A DNA stretch of 64,000 bases from Manduca sexta (lineage: Eukaryota > Arthropoda > Insecta > Lepidoptera > Sphingidae): positions 12,961,291 to 13,025,290 of the forward strand of contig NC_051135.1 of the NCBI RefSeq assembly GCF_014839805.1, given 5' to 3'. Positions 11,834 to 22,951 of this stretch are shown piece after piece (positions within the stretch are counted from its first letter, which is position 1; each line of letters opens with the position of its first letter). The notes under the pieces were generated by a model, which was given only the letters and a program-made list of their open reading frames with translations, ran no database searches and was not told the origin of the DNA. The position numbers were made by a program, and so were the translations under genes.

Positions 11834-14800
11834 GAGCTCGCTAGTCAATGCAATTCTAAATTGTTCAATAGCATAATTATCGTAGGTATTGTATTTGAGT
11901 CTTGGTCGATAGCTCTGTGACGCCACTGATTTTCTATATACGTCATATAATATATAAAATTTGTTATTTTTTTCGTTCAATATTTAATTCGCTATTCTAT
12001 GTACAAATGTGTTCACAATTTTAAATAGAGTGACAATAAGTTGATCCAATGATTTTTTATCAAATAATACTATAATTATTACTTATACCGTTAACTCATG
12101 CGTAGTTACCAGAAGTATGCTTTATTGTGTTCGTTTAAATATATACTTTTTAAAAACTATACTTTTTGTAAATTTCTACTAATTATACTTAAGCTACATA
12201 ATATACCTAGCAACTGTTCACCAGAAAGTCAGTACAAATTAGATGTAAAATAAAATGTTTATGCAATAAAGTGTATTATTTACTAGATATTACAGTTATA
12301 AAACAAAAATAGACATCTGAAAGAAGAGTAAGTAACATTAAAATCTACTAAACAATGAATCTACAAGACTTAAGATGTCCAGCGGCTAAACCACGAAAGG
12401 ACTCTAAATAGTAAAGTACCAGACACTAGGTACCTATCAGACGTATCAACTTGTTACCAAATGGCGGCAAAAATCTACTCATGTTTTTCTTCAATACAAA
12501 TATGATTATCAATTGCTTCAACAAAGTTTCTGATCTAATCAACAGTTGATGGTTGATCAAAGATGTTCCTATTTATTACTTTGAATTACGAGACGACCGC
12601 CCATAAACAATAGAAACACAATCCAACAGTCCATACTTTGAATTACAAAGAATTGGTATTCCACTGCACTCGCCATCCTGAGTCATGAGAAGTTAAGTCT
12701 TACTATCTCCAGTAGTTACACTGGCTACAATGTCCTTCAAACCGGAACAACAGTGACTACACACTGCTGCTTGGCCTTAGAAATAGACATTGCGGTGATA
12801 CCTGCCCAGGTGAACTCTCACATATGAGAGACCTACCACCAGTAAATGATTAATATAGCAATTGAGATGGACTTTAAAAATGGAAAATCAGTATATTTAC
12901 AAGTCGTCGCCATTTTCTGTCCTGTGTCTGTTCCAGTCTGGCATCTTCGCTTCAGACTCTAAAGATGACTGTACCTACCCATCCAGGTATCGGGAAAGGT
13001 AAGACCAGGTTACAAGCGCGGCATACTAAACACAGAACGTTTACTTTACCTATTTGTAACCACAGGCACCCGACGAAACACGTCTTGTACCCTAATGAGC
13101 TTACGAACTATTGACTTAAAATATTTACGTCTATTTTCGTCTGTTTAGAATCAATTCTTGGCGTTTTCTTAAATAGCGTTTAGAAGCGTAGGTCTTATAT
13201 AGATATTTACTTGGTAGCTGCAATTAGGAATGTTTGAATATAATTTAAAATACTGAATGTATTTTAGAACAAGATATAATGTGTTTTATATTTTGAATTT
13301 TAAATACTAAACATTAATTTTCATTTTAGCATATCAAACTCGGTTCATACGGTTATTACTTGTAAGCAATCATATTCGCAAAACGAAATATACATACAAA
13401 TTTAATTCCAACACTAAACTGTTTATAACAAATATTGTTGCGAACAGTAATGACCGGAGAAATAAATAATAAATGAATATTGTTTTTCGAAAGATCCAAT
13501 AGCATCGTTATACTTTCAAAAATGTTGCACAATACTGTACCAGCTATGATACCGCATGAGCTCACAAAACTATCTCTAAATCTGGTCTAAATACAATCTA
13601 TTGTGTTTCATACAATACCACTTGATACCCGATGTAAAATATACCATGGAATACATTTCTAACACATTTTAGGAATGTAAATTACAATTAGATTATCTAC
13701 AACTATGAGATTTTTTGTTAAATACATTTATGCATTTTTTTTTAAGTAATGCATGCTGTCTCCTAAGATGTCGTAAGTCGCACATTTTTTTATGATAACC
13801 GGTAATTAATTCTTGTTATTGTTTTTGGTAGAACTTATAATAAATCAATTTATTAAATCTATGGGAATGCTTCGATGGTGTTGTTCTATTACGGTATGAC
13901 GGCAGTGCTGAGGTCTCGAGTTTAATCCCCGTGTCAGGCGATGTCATACATGAGTTTCTATTTCAGTATTAGCCCGGACTCTGGTACTTGTGCCTGATAT
14001 GTCGATAGGCTCGCCCTTTATCACATTATGGGATAGAATACACACAGCGGAATATGGATGCGATATGAAACACGGCCTTATACCCAAGACTAATATTTCT
14101 ACGCAATGACCTATTCTGAGACAATAAGCGTAACTTTAGATAAGCAACGATTCGCATACAATCCATACAATAAACGTGTTACAAAGGCAAGATCCCATAT
14201 TTACAAACAGCTATTGATATAAAGTGAAACGTTCCAGGCAAATGACTCAAAATAGGACGAGATAAGCAGCTTTATCCGAAGTCATTATATCTCTCCGTTG
14301 CCCGATGACGCGTAAATTTCAATGAACAAGGCTCAATACAGCGTACAGAACCCTTCTGCTTTCGCATTTAGATAATTTGTTCTTAAAAATTTTGAGTACA
14401 ATACTTTATTTTTGGATATTTTCTTCTATCAATAGCTGCCTTTTTTCTTCGTAATATATTGCGACGAAGCAATTTAATGTATTATTTAGTATATGATACT
14501 TATTTATTGAGAGAATAATAACTTCACAGTAGATTTTTACATAGTCCATCGATGTTGATTGAAATACTGTCATTCTGAACCGAGTAGTCTGGGTAACTGT
14601 GTTATAGGCCTAACCGTAGTTATGCAACTGAGCATAGATATATCTGAAGACAAACGTTTATACTTCGATCCGTAGATATATAATATTATTATGTACTGGA
14701 TATTCGCAGCTTCAAACACGTGAAAAGCCTTTCCCACTACATAAATCATAACATCTGTATAAACAAGACTGGATAATACTCGTGCCCTAGTCTCAAATCT

Positions 14801-15354
14801 AAATAGAAGTTATGACATGGGGTTATTGTTCGCAAATCATGAGAGTAGTTTTTGATTTTCAAATTGAGTTGAAATGATAACTTTATATTGCGCTCTTTAT
14901 TAAAATCACTCTGCTATATATAATATATAATATGGATTGTTATAAAATATTAGTTGAAATTATGAGATTCACATTCATGTTAACCTATTTTCTTCTCTCC
15001 ATAACGGATGTCTGGTTCGAAGGACCAAATGTTCATCACATGTAAAAGCTTTTCTAGGAATATGTCATATCTTTATTTTAGAAGAGCGTAATGTATGTAT
15101 TTTACCTTCTGCATGATTAAAAAATGTAGAGGGAAGCAATGCCCAATTTGTAACCTGAAAGTCGACAACGCACAGAGAATTACTTATGGTCTAAGAATAA
15201 TTATTCTGTAAAGACATATAATCGATGTTTAAGAACAGTGTACACCTATTAGTGGCCCACATGTCAGATGTTATATCTTACTGTTTTATTGCATTGAATG
15301 TTATATGTAATCCTGTTGGAGTACCCTGTTACAAATAAATAAATAAGATGTAAA
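11834..15354. other. Intergenic region between PLA2 and the Tyr-rich gene
   Basis: No gene found. The stretch 12590-12850 includes tttgaattacaaagaattgg and tctcacatatgagagaccta; I recall closely similar text as a common lepidopteran interspersed repeat. A family-2 SINE-like copy lies near 13866-14080, with cagtattagcccggactctg and cgataggctcgccctttatc. The remainder is unremarkable AT-rich DNA. Confidence 0.45.
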
Positions 15355-15690
15355 GCGGCGATAGCCTAGTTGGGTGTGGAACGGACTGCCAAGACGAATG
15401 TCCGCAGGTTCAAATCCCAAGGGCACACACCTCTGACTTTTCTAAAAAAATCATGTGTGTATTCTTTGTGAATTTATCGTTCGCTTTAACGGTGAAGGGA
15501 AACATCGTGAGGAAACCTGCACATCTGAGAAGATCTCTATAAGAATTTTAAAGGTGTGTGAAGTCTACCAATCCGCACTAGGCCAGCGTGGTGGACTAAG
15601 GCCTAATCCCTCTCAGTAGTAGAGGAGGCCCGTGCTCAGCAGTGGGCAAGTATATAATACAGGGCTGATATTATTATTATTATTATTAAG
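15355..15690 (+). mobile_element. tRNA-derived SINE, full copy
   Basis: Starts gcggcgatagcctagttggg (A-box-like), continues with ggttcaaatcccaag (B-box-like), then a body ending gtgctcagcagtgggcaag and a (ATT)n tail. It is nearly the same element as the minus-strand copy at 11001-11342. The A and B boxes mark descent from a tRNA, with internal Pol III promoter sequence. I do not see a clear target duplication here. Truncated relatives are at 6598-6725, 18752-19020 and 52426-52722. Confidence 0.85.
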
Positions 15691-16336
15691 TAGTTGACTA
15701 ACCTACCCATTTAGCTTCTCTATAGAATGATGACAACCTCTATCTAAATTAATAAACTTAAATCGATATCTCCAGATCGATTCCGAAAGTAAACCAATAA
15801 AAAAAATAGTTTTAAACGTAACGATCGTACTTTATTCTGATCGATCCAAAGATAGCAATTATGATAAATTTCAATCGAAAGTTCGCCTGTTGTAAATATC
15901 TGTTTTTCCTAATTTTCAATAGTTCAAGATTAGGCAGCATAGTATGCATAATCGTAGGATAATGGCCGATAGTACAATTAAAAAGCGAAATAATCGATTA
16001 TGTATGGTTGCGTATGTTATATAATTGTTTTGCATATACAGTTCATTTGTTTACAGTTTCTATTGTTCCTTCTTAGATACAACCGTTATAATTAAAAATA
16101 AAGGTACGTTAAAATTTGCCAAAAGAAAATTTAGTTTAAATTTAAAACACTTCATTTGGCAAACTGTTGTTATACATACCGCCGTTTTCAATGGACCAAA
16201 GCCTAGTTTTGACAAACATTCAAATGACTTATTGTGATTGGTTGATTCTCGGAATCGGATCAAAGATTAACATTGAGATCGTTTATTAAAAACTGTAATG
16301 ACAAGTGTATTTAAATGTGCTTTTCTTATTTTCCAG

Positions 16337-16582
16337 ATGGCATCGTTAAGTAAAAATACGTTATTAGTATTGGCTATAATTAATTTATATTTTTTCATCT
16401 GCTATTGCGACGCGACAGTACGATTATGTACGAGAAGAAATGGCGGGAAAAACGCAACCATCATTGAATGCAAAGTGGTCGGTACTGACCAAAAATATTA
16501 TTATTATTATCCGAATTACTTTTACCCTTATTACTATCCTACCTACTATTATTATTATCCTTATTATTATTTTTACGGATAA
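16337..16582 (+). CDS. Small secreted tyrosine-rich protein, unknown family
   Basis: 81-residue open frame that begins exactly at a splice acceptor (attttccag then ATG), so the first exon is probably untranslated. Residues 1-25 look like a signal peptide (MASLSKNTLLVLAIINLYFF, then ICYCDA). The middle (about 26-53) is charged, with two cysteines and a possible N-glycosylation site NAT. The last 28 residues are 19 tyrosines with prolines and a few phenylalanines, in a YYYYYP/YYYP pattern. Tyr-Pro-rich tails occur in some insect cuticle, silk and egg-coat proteins, but I do not recognise this one. The tail is coded by TAT/TAC triplets and partly resembles an (ATT)n tract, so a microsatellite origin is possible. 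It ends 289 bases from the CDK5RAP3 stop on the other strand. Confidence 0.6.
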   Translation: MASLSKNTLLVLAIINLYFFICYCDATVRLCTRRNGGKNATIIECKVVGTDQKYYYYYPNYFYPYYYPTYYYYYPYYYFYG

Positions 16583-16667
16583 TAGTTCATATTAAATTAG
16601 CACGTATTAAGAATTTGTTTACTAGAATCGAAGGAACTTATTGCAATAACAAAATATTTTACAAGAA

Positions 16668-16673
16668 AATAAA
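16668..16673 (+). promoter_or_regulatory. Polyadenylation signal of Tyr-rich gene
   Basis: AATAAA 86 bases after the stop codon of the small secreted protein gene; it supports that frame being part of a real transcript. Confidence 0.5.
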
Positions 16674-16870
16674 ACAATTTTGGATGAATACTTATATTCA
16701 TTTAACGGTATAAATATAAAAATATATACACGAGATACCTATATCCAATTTTTTCTGCCCATTTTTCATGAGCCATTGATGTAAACTTGAAATTTTTTTG
16801 CGATAATTATTCTCCTGTAACATATTATTTATGACTAAAGATCTCAAGTAAATCATAGTATAATTTAAAT

Positions 16871-19800
16871 CTATAAGAACTTAACACCACCGATAATGTT
16901 GACGGGTCTTCCTTTGTACTTCTTCGAAATATCATTCTCGATCTGAAAAAAAAAATACTTAATCAGCCATAATAATGTTAATAAATAAATATTTATAAGA
17001 GGACTTCATTCAAGTTCTCAACGTTATGTTTATTATATCATAAATAAGTTAAGATCCCCATAATACACTTAGAAGCTAATATGTGATGACATCACGCTGC
17101 AAACGTTACTAAAACGCATAGCAGACGGGAGGAAGTCGGGGATACGCCGTCTGTACAAATTTGGACTGAAAACGCGTGTCACTGGTATAAAATATGCCTT
17201 ATGTAAAGGTCTCATTATTAAATACTGCTAATCTGTTATTCCTAATTAGGCTGTCATTCTCTAGTTAAAATTAATTCGCACTAAAATTAGCGCTTATCTA
17301 GCTGGGATAGCTGATGCTCATGACGACATCCCAAGCTGATGCTCATAATAACACCACCTCCCTAGGGAGTGGTAAAGATATAATCCCCTAGCTGCTCACA
17401 TTGGCCTGCAGCTCCTTGGTGCGGTGGTGCAGCGTGGCGAGCGCGGGGCGCAGGCCGGCGGCGCGCCCCTCGGCCGCCGCGCGCTGCTCGGCCGCGCGCT
17501 CCGCCAGCTGCGACAGCTTCTCGCACAACACCAGCTTCTGCTTCAGCTGCCCCGTCAGCACGTCCACGTACCTGCAGACATGCCAACATTTTTAAAAATG
17601 TTTATTGGTAAAAAGCTGGACCGTCTGACGAACCGTTGGACGGACCGTTGGATACTAATCCCTGCCCTGTAGGTGGGGGCGTTAGACAATTCCCCTATGG
17701 TCTTTCCTGCCTGTTGTAAGAGACCACCTTTAAAAGACCATAGGGGTATCGCGGATGCACAGTGCAGCACAGTGAGGTCTATTGCAACACCTATACTATT
17801 CTAGCCATTATTTAGTGTATGGTGTGAAAGCTAGAATGGACAGCAGCATGAGGGATATGGACTCGTACTGCTGTTGATGCCGAGGGTGTCTTCTGGTACA
17901 CGAAGACTTTTGACCGCTATAACAAGATGCTACACCTACCTAGGCGAGTGCTTCACATTGTGCAGGTGGTTGATCTCCGGAGCAGTGAGCTTGCCAGTGG
18001 CGACCTGCACCGCATCCAGCATACCGGTCAACGCCGCCACGCTCTCTGTTGGTAGTTGCTGTAGAAGACTGAAGCTGTGGCTCTCAGCCGCTGTGTTCTC
18101 TTCATATAAACGCATTTTTAGGAATGATTCCAACTAAAATTATAAAAAAAAAAATTATAAGTACCACACTGCAAGTCGCAATAGTGATTGGTCCCACATA
18201 ATACAACTCCTATTGGTTTACCTTTGCTACATTGTTAAAGAGATAATCATATGAAATATGATTAAGAAAAGTGGGATCAGTTTTAAATTCTCATGCTTTT
18301 TTAAGTTCCTGGTCACAATTTCACACTACATACCTCCACAAGCTGGTCAATGATTAAGTTCCTTGTGGTGGGATTGTCCAGTAAGGTTAACGCGTCCTTT
18401 CCCCGCGCCACTCCCCCTCCCACGCCCTGCTCCTCTACCACTATGCCGGACTCCTCTAGCGATACCCCCGCTATTACCACAGACAGATCCTGGAATATGC
18501 AATAGACTTACTTATACTATTAAATTTTGTTTTACTTAAAAAACACAAAGAATTGTGATATTTTTTTTTTATTTTCAAACCCACTCAATGCTGAAAAAGG
18601 AATTGTGGGAATTATTATTACATTCAGGAACTCTGAGCACCTTCGAGATTGATCATTAAGGTACCGCCGTTCCGGCCATCATTACTACCTTAAAATGTAT
18701 AGTAAAATTAAGGGATGGGTCAAGCAATAATATGCAATGTATTCAAAATAAAATATCACCCCTGGATTATATACTGTCCCACTACTAAGCACAGGCCTCC
18801 TCTTCCGAGTGATTAAACTTCATACACCCTCGAAATACCTATGAAGAACTTCTCAGTTATGCAGGTTTCCCCACGATGTGTTCGTTCGCCGTTAAAACAA
18901 GCAATAATTCACAAAGAATACACATATAATTTTAGAAAAGTCAGAGATGTGCCTGTAGGTTTTGAACCTGCGGACATTCGTCTCGGCACTCTTTTTCACA
19001 GCCAAATAGGGTATTGCCGTGTCTACTTACTATACTGCCGTGTTAAGCGCAAAAGCGATATGTCAGGGAAACCTTATTTCGAGATAATCAAAATTTTGTA
19101 AATATAGTTTTATAGTTTTGTATGTAAAACTGAGATAGAGAAACTCATTAAGGTATTATTTTAACAAGTTCTAAACATGATATTGTTATATAGCTAAGTA
19201 TATATTATACATGGGTATTTCTTTAAGCTATTTGACGACATAAAAATTAATAAGCCGCTTTTAAGGTTAGCACGACAGTCAGAGGCGGCCTTTAGGGGAG
19301 GCGAACCGGGCAACAGCCCGGGGCCTCGCGCTTACAGAAGCCTCGCGGGACCCTTTTTTTACGTTCTTACCGACGAAACTGTTAAAACAGGGGAAAATTT
19401 TTAATTCTCTGCCTCGCTTCTGTTTCTTTTTGCCTTTCGCCTGGGACTTCGCATCGTATAGGGCCGCCACTGACGACAGTATAGGGTTATTATTCGTACT
19501 TCGTAAAATTTAATTCACTCACAATTTCTCCTGGCGTCTCGCTGTCGTCGTGTCCCCAATCAATCTCACCAATCGCGTCACCATCGCCAAAGTCTATTTC
19601 AGCAGCGGGAGCCACCACGTCGATAGCAGCGATATCGAGACGGCTATTGTCACCAAAATCTATCTGATAACAAAATGGAAAACAATCTAAAAATATTTCG
19701 TTTGCTTTAATAGGTTTATATTATTTTTGTAATATAAAACTATTACAGAAATGGCAGGTGAAAAAATATTTTGTCATATTGATTTCATGCTTTATGGTCA

Positions 19801-21977
19801 TCGAACATAAGGTTTTGTGTTATTTGATATGTACTTTTAAATTATGTTTTGTTCCTACATATGAATTTCAAGACCTACATTTTACAAGTTGTTGCACCTT
19901 TTATAAAAATACCGAGGATAAAGACACACACTTATGATAATAAATTTCTATTAAAGTAGAGAATTCTTAATCGAGAAAACGATGCGCACCCGCAGCGAGT
20001 TTCCGGCGCACCTACAGTGCCTCCGTTCTGCTGTGAATTCGTTCACAATTCACCAGAGCTATTGTTTTTTTTAATACCATAATTACCTGATCACCCGCAC
20101 CCTGGTCTTCATCTTCAAACTCTATATGTATTGGATCCGGTTCCACACTGAGAGGCGGTTCGCCGTAACTCCACTCGTAAACCGTAGTGTTGCCATGTTC
20201 CACCACATACTGTAGTAACGGTAACACCTCCATGGCTTTATCTTCTAGAATATACTTTGTGAATGCTGAGTAAAGTTGGAATCCTGGTTGTAAAGGTTTT
20301 AGAGATTTTCCTATCTGTAAAGGAAATAAATATTTTATATGATATATTTTTATATCCCGGGTCGGGCAAAGTGATATTTGGGTTTTCCTACTCAGTATCA
20401 GCCCGGAGTCTGAAATTTGTGCCCGCCGGGGCAGCCCCGGGGCTCGCCCCCTATCACATCATGGGACGGAACATACTTGGCGAAAAGTGGGTGGCCCTAG
20501 TGGCGCCTCTGCATACCCCTTCGGGGATAAATACGTGATGTTATGTATGTATGTATATATTTATGTATATATTTTTAAGAAGCAGTCAAATGTCACCTGA
20601 TATAGGAAACATCATCTGGACTTCCTGAATAAAAAAAGATTGATAGTGCATTATCTGAAGATAGAAATTGGGATAATTAGATTATTACAATAATGTCAAG
20701 TGAAAGATTAATTATAGTAAAAAAAAATGGAATGTCTGTCCATTTGTTAGGGAGCCATTATACCACAGACAGACATACAGATAGAATCACACACACAGAT
20801 ATGTACATACATCTTAAACTTATAGCACCTTTTTTACCATCAAGAGTTAAAAAAGGGGCTGCCCTAACTGTGACTACTTTTCTTTAAAGACTTATGCTCC
20901 CAAACACTTTCAGTGCTTCTACATAGGGGTGGTGCAAGGTAAAATTTCCTCTGGAAATCTTTGTATGCTATTCAAATCTCACACATTTCAAGTACTAATA
21001 ATGACAATAATAATACCTTATCATATATTTCAGGCAGCTCTTTCAGTCTATCCACTAACTCCCTCTTGATCTTGTCTCCCTGAATGCCGAGCTGTTTGCA
21101 AAGCTGCAAAAACTCAGACTTGCTGGACGCTACATTCTTTAAGTAGTCTAAGTGTTTCTTTTCACATTCCTGAAAGTGTACAATTGGATTAGAAATCAAA
21201 TTTGTCAACAAACTTGTTCCATGATGCTTAGGCAATATATTATTATTATTAGAAAATAACAATATATTTTCCTAAAGAAAAACATAGGATTATATTTACT
21301 AAGATAGATACTCATATGGTTTGTTTTTTTTGGGTATTAAGAATTTTTTGAGGGTACGCTAATTCTTGAAAGTTCTAAGTCCATAATTTTTATACCCCCA
21401 TATAAAAAGCTCTGCCTATACATATTATCAAAAGTATAGTTCCATATGGTAATTAACACATAAATATTTATATAAATATTTACTTACAGCTTGCACCTGC
21501 TCCTCCTTCGCAATCTGTTTCTTGAGCCCCGGTATCTCATAGTGAATGTTTCTAACAAGCATCTGTGCTGCCTCAGCTAAATACAGATTATCCTTCTCAT
21601 AATTCCTCACCACATCCTGCCAATCTTTCATCCTCTGAGAGCCGTATCTTCCAAAGAGGTTCTTAGTGTCAGCCTCGGTTTCTTTGAGAATGTCTATGAT
21701 TTTCAAACAATGAAAGTAGTTTATATAGCTGCCAGAGAGTAAAGCAGCTATGTCGTCGTGCGCTGGCATGTCTTGTATTGCATTATTAATCTTCTCCCGC
21801 ACTGGAATAATGCTCTTCTGCCATTCTTTATTTACATGACGACGGCTTATCAACCAATCTTGTAGTTTGCCAATGTTTATATCAATTGGTATGTTGCTTT
21901 CCTAAAAGAATACGATGTAAATTAATACTAAGAATGTAACTATGTTAAGATTACAAAATTAACGTACTTACATCCAT
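16871..21977 (-). CDS. CDK5RAP3: CDK5 regulatory subunit-associated protein 3
   Basis: Adaptor (also called C53 or LZAP) of the UFM1 E3 ligase complex with UFL1 and DDRGK1 at the ER; it links ribosome UFMylation to ER-phagy. Exons in transcript order: 21972-21977, 21488-21901, 21017-21169, 20087-20314, 19519-19663, 18334-18491, 17940-18133, 17400-17571, 16871-16942. They give 513 residues; the human protein has 506. Family landmarks as I recall them: an N-terminal block with REKINNAIQDMP, LLSGSYINYFHCL and GRYGSQRMKDWQ; TTVYEW; a helical C-terminus ending KYKGRPVNIIGG. Exon 5 carries IDFG, IDFG and IDWG (about residues 268, 290, 301), the UFM1/ATG8-binding motif type of this protein. ATG GAT alone forms the first coding exon. 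The exon 5 donor is unusual: the frame works only with the second of two overlapping donors. Exon 8 is strikingly GC-rich. Confidence 0.93.
18752..19020 (-). repeat. Degenerate SINE copy in CDK5RAP3 intron 5
   Basis: Read on the minus strand this matches the SINE at 15355-15690: the tail phrase appears here as actactaagcacaggcctcc, and the B-box region as gttttgaacctgcggacatt. It is more diverged and has internal deletions, so it is older. The open frame within it is a by-product. Confidence 0.75.
19027..19484. mobile_element. MITE family 4, copy 1, split by a hAT-like MITE
   Basis: Left end actgccgtgttaagcgcaaa is matched in inverted form by gccgctttt and ttagcacgacagta at the right. The second copy is at 26345-26602 in the next gene, in inverted order. 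Its right arm is interrupted at 19280-19472 by the hAT-like element. It lies in intron 5 of CDK5RAP3 and codes for nothing. Confidence 0.75.
19280..19472. mobile_element. hAT-like MITE with 8-bp target duplication
   Basis: 193-bp insertion bounded by the direct repeat ACGACAGT (19272-19279 and 19473-19480). Its ends are inverted: cagaggcggcc on the left, and gggccgccactg on the right, whose reverse complement is cagtggcggccc. An 8-bp duplication with CAGNGGCGG-type ends is the signature of hAT elements. It sits inside the older MITE at 19027-19484. No transposase. Confidence 0.85.
20348..20540 (+). repeat. Family-2 SINE-like repeat in CDK5RAP3 intron 3
   Basis: Shares cctactcagtatcagcccgg and ctatcacatcatgggacgga with copies near 1612-1790, 13866-14080, 22220-22345 and 32814-32945, and in minus orientation near 3477-3590 and 23943-24035. 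Better copies carry tRNA-like A/B boxes upstream, so a second tRNA-derived SINE family is likely. It is oriented against CDK5RAP3. Confidence 0.65.
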
Positions 21978-22951
21978 GTTTCCGATATTTTTATGTTATT
22001 AATAAACAAAACAAGATAAAATTTAAAAGACTACACTCCAGCTGATGTGCTTTGTGGCCATGACGTGTCAACTGTCAATTTCAACAATTCTGACAAGTGA
22101 CAGTATATATAAAAATGACAAATACGTTGCCACAAATAAATTATTGATTGTTATTTTAAATTTCTATCATGCAATATATATAATAATAAGCAAAGAAATA
22201 ATATAATAATAAGCAAAGAAAGTTATCTGAGATCCAGGGTTCGAACCCCAGGTCAGGCAAAGGGAAATTGAGTTTTTCTACTCAGTATCAGTCCGGAATC
22301 TGGAATTTATGGCGATAAGCTCGTTCTTGTCACATCACAAGAATGTTTGTGAGTGTGTGTATAGGTTTCACTTTTATAGTCGTTTTAATCGGTACAAACA
22401 TCAGGAGCAGCGTGTCCAGTTTCAATCATTCTATAAGTAGCTTAGATTACTCTACACAAAACAGAAAAAAAAACATGTAGTACAGTACATATTATAGATT
22501 TCTATTTCGCTGCAGTTGGTCTGCGCACACCCAACGTCAATGTTTGAAATTGAAACAAATAGGACCAATAGAATTCATAAACATAAGAAAACATAAGAAA
22601 TCATTACAGAATACATAAAATTAAATGCATAAATATTCCGTAAAAAAAACTCTATTTAGTATCAATTCAAAACGAATCAAAAGTTTATTGCTCAAGACTA
22701 TGGCGAATTGATAAACATTATCAAAGAACTTGCTCAAGTATACACACACACAAATAAACCTAAATATTTTGTTATCTCGCGTTCGGCTGTCTCCAACGCG
22801 GTTAGATAGATAACAACACACATTAGTGTACCAAAATATACTTTCATTTAGTACAAAACATACGTTTATGTATTTATTTTTTATAATGATATGAATTTGT
22901 TGTTTAGATCAGATTTGTTTTAATATAATATTTATTTAAGAATCTTTTAAT
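21978..22951. promoter_or_regulatory. Divergent promoter region of CDK5RAP3 and LRMDA-like
   Basis: The start codons of the two genes point away from each other, 974 bases apart, so this gap should hold both promoters and 5' untranslated regions. I see no convincing TATA box on either side. A family-2 SINE-like piece occupies about 22220-22345 (gggttcgaaccccaggtcag then cagtatcagtccggaatctg), so the usable promoter DNA is probably the two flanks of that insertion. Confidence 0.55.

Noticed and set aside
17362..17672. Three overlapping open frames around CDK5RAP3 exon 8
   Set aside because: They owe their length to the GC-rich exon; the minus-strand frame joining in phase with the neighbouring exons explains the region.
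19279..19470. 63-codon minus-strand open frame
   Set aside because: Entirely within the hAT-like MITE bounded by the 8-bp duplication.
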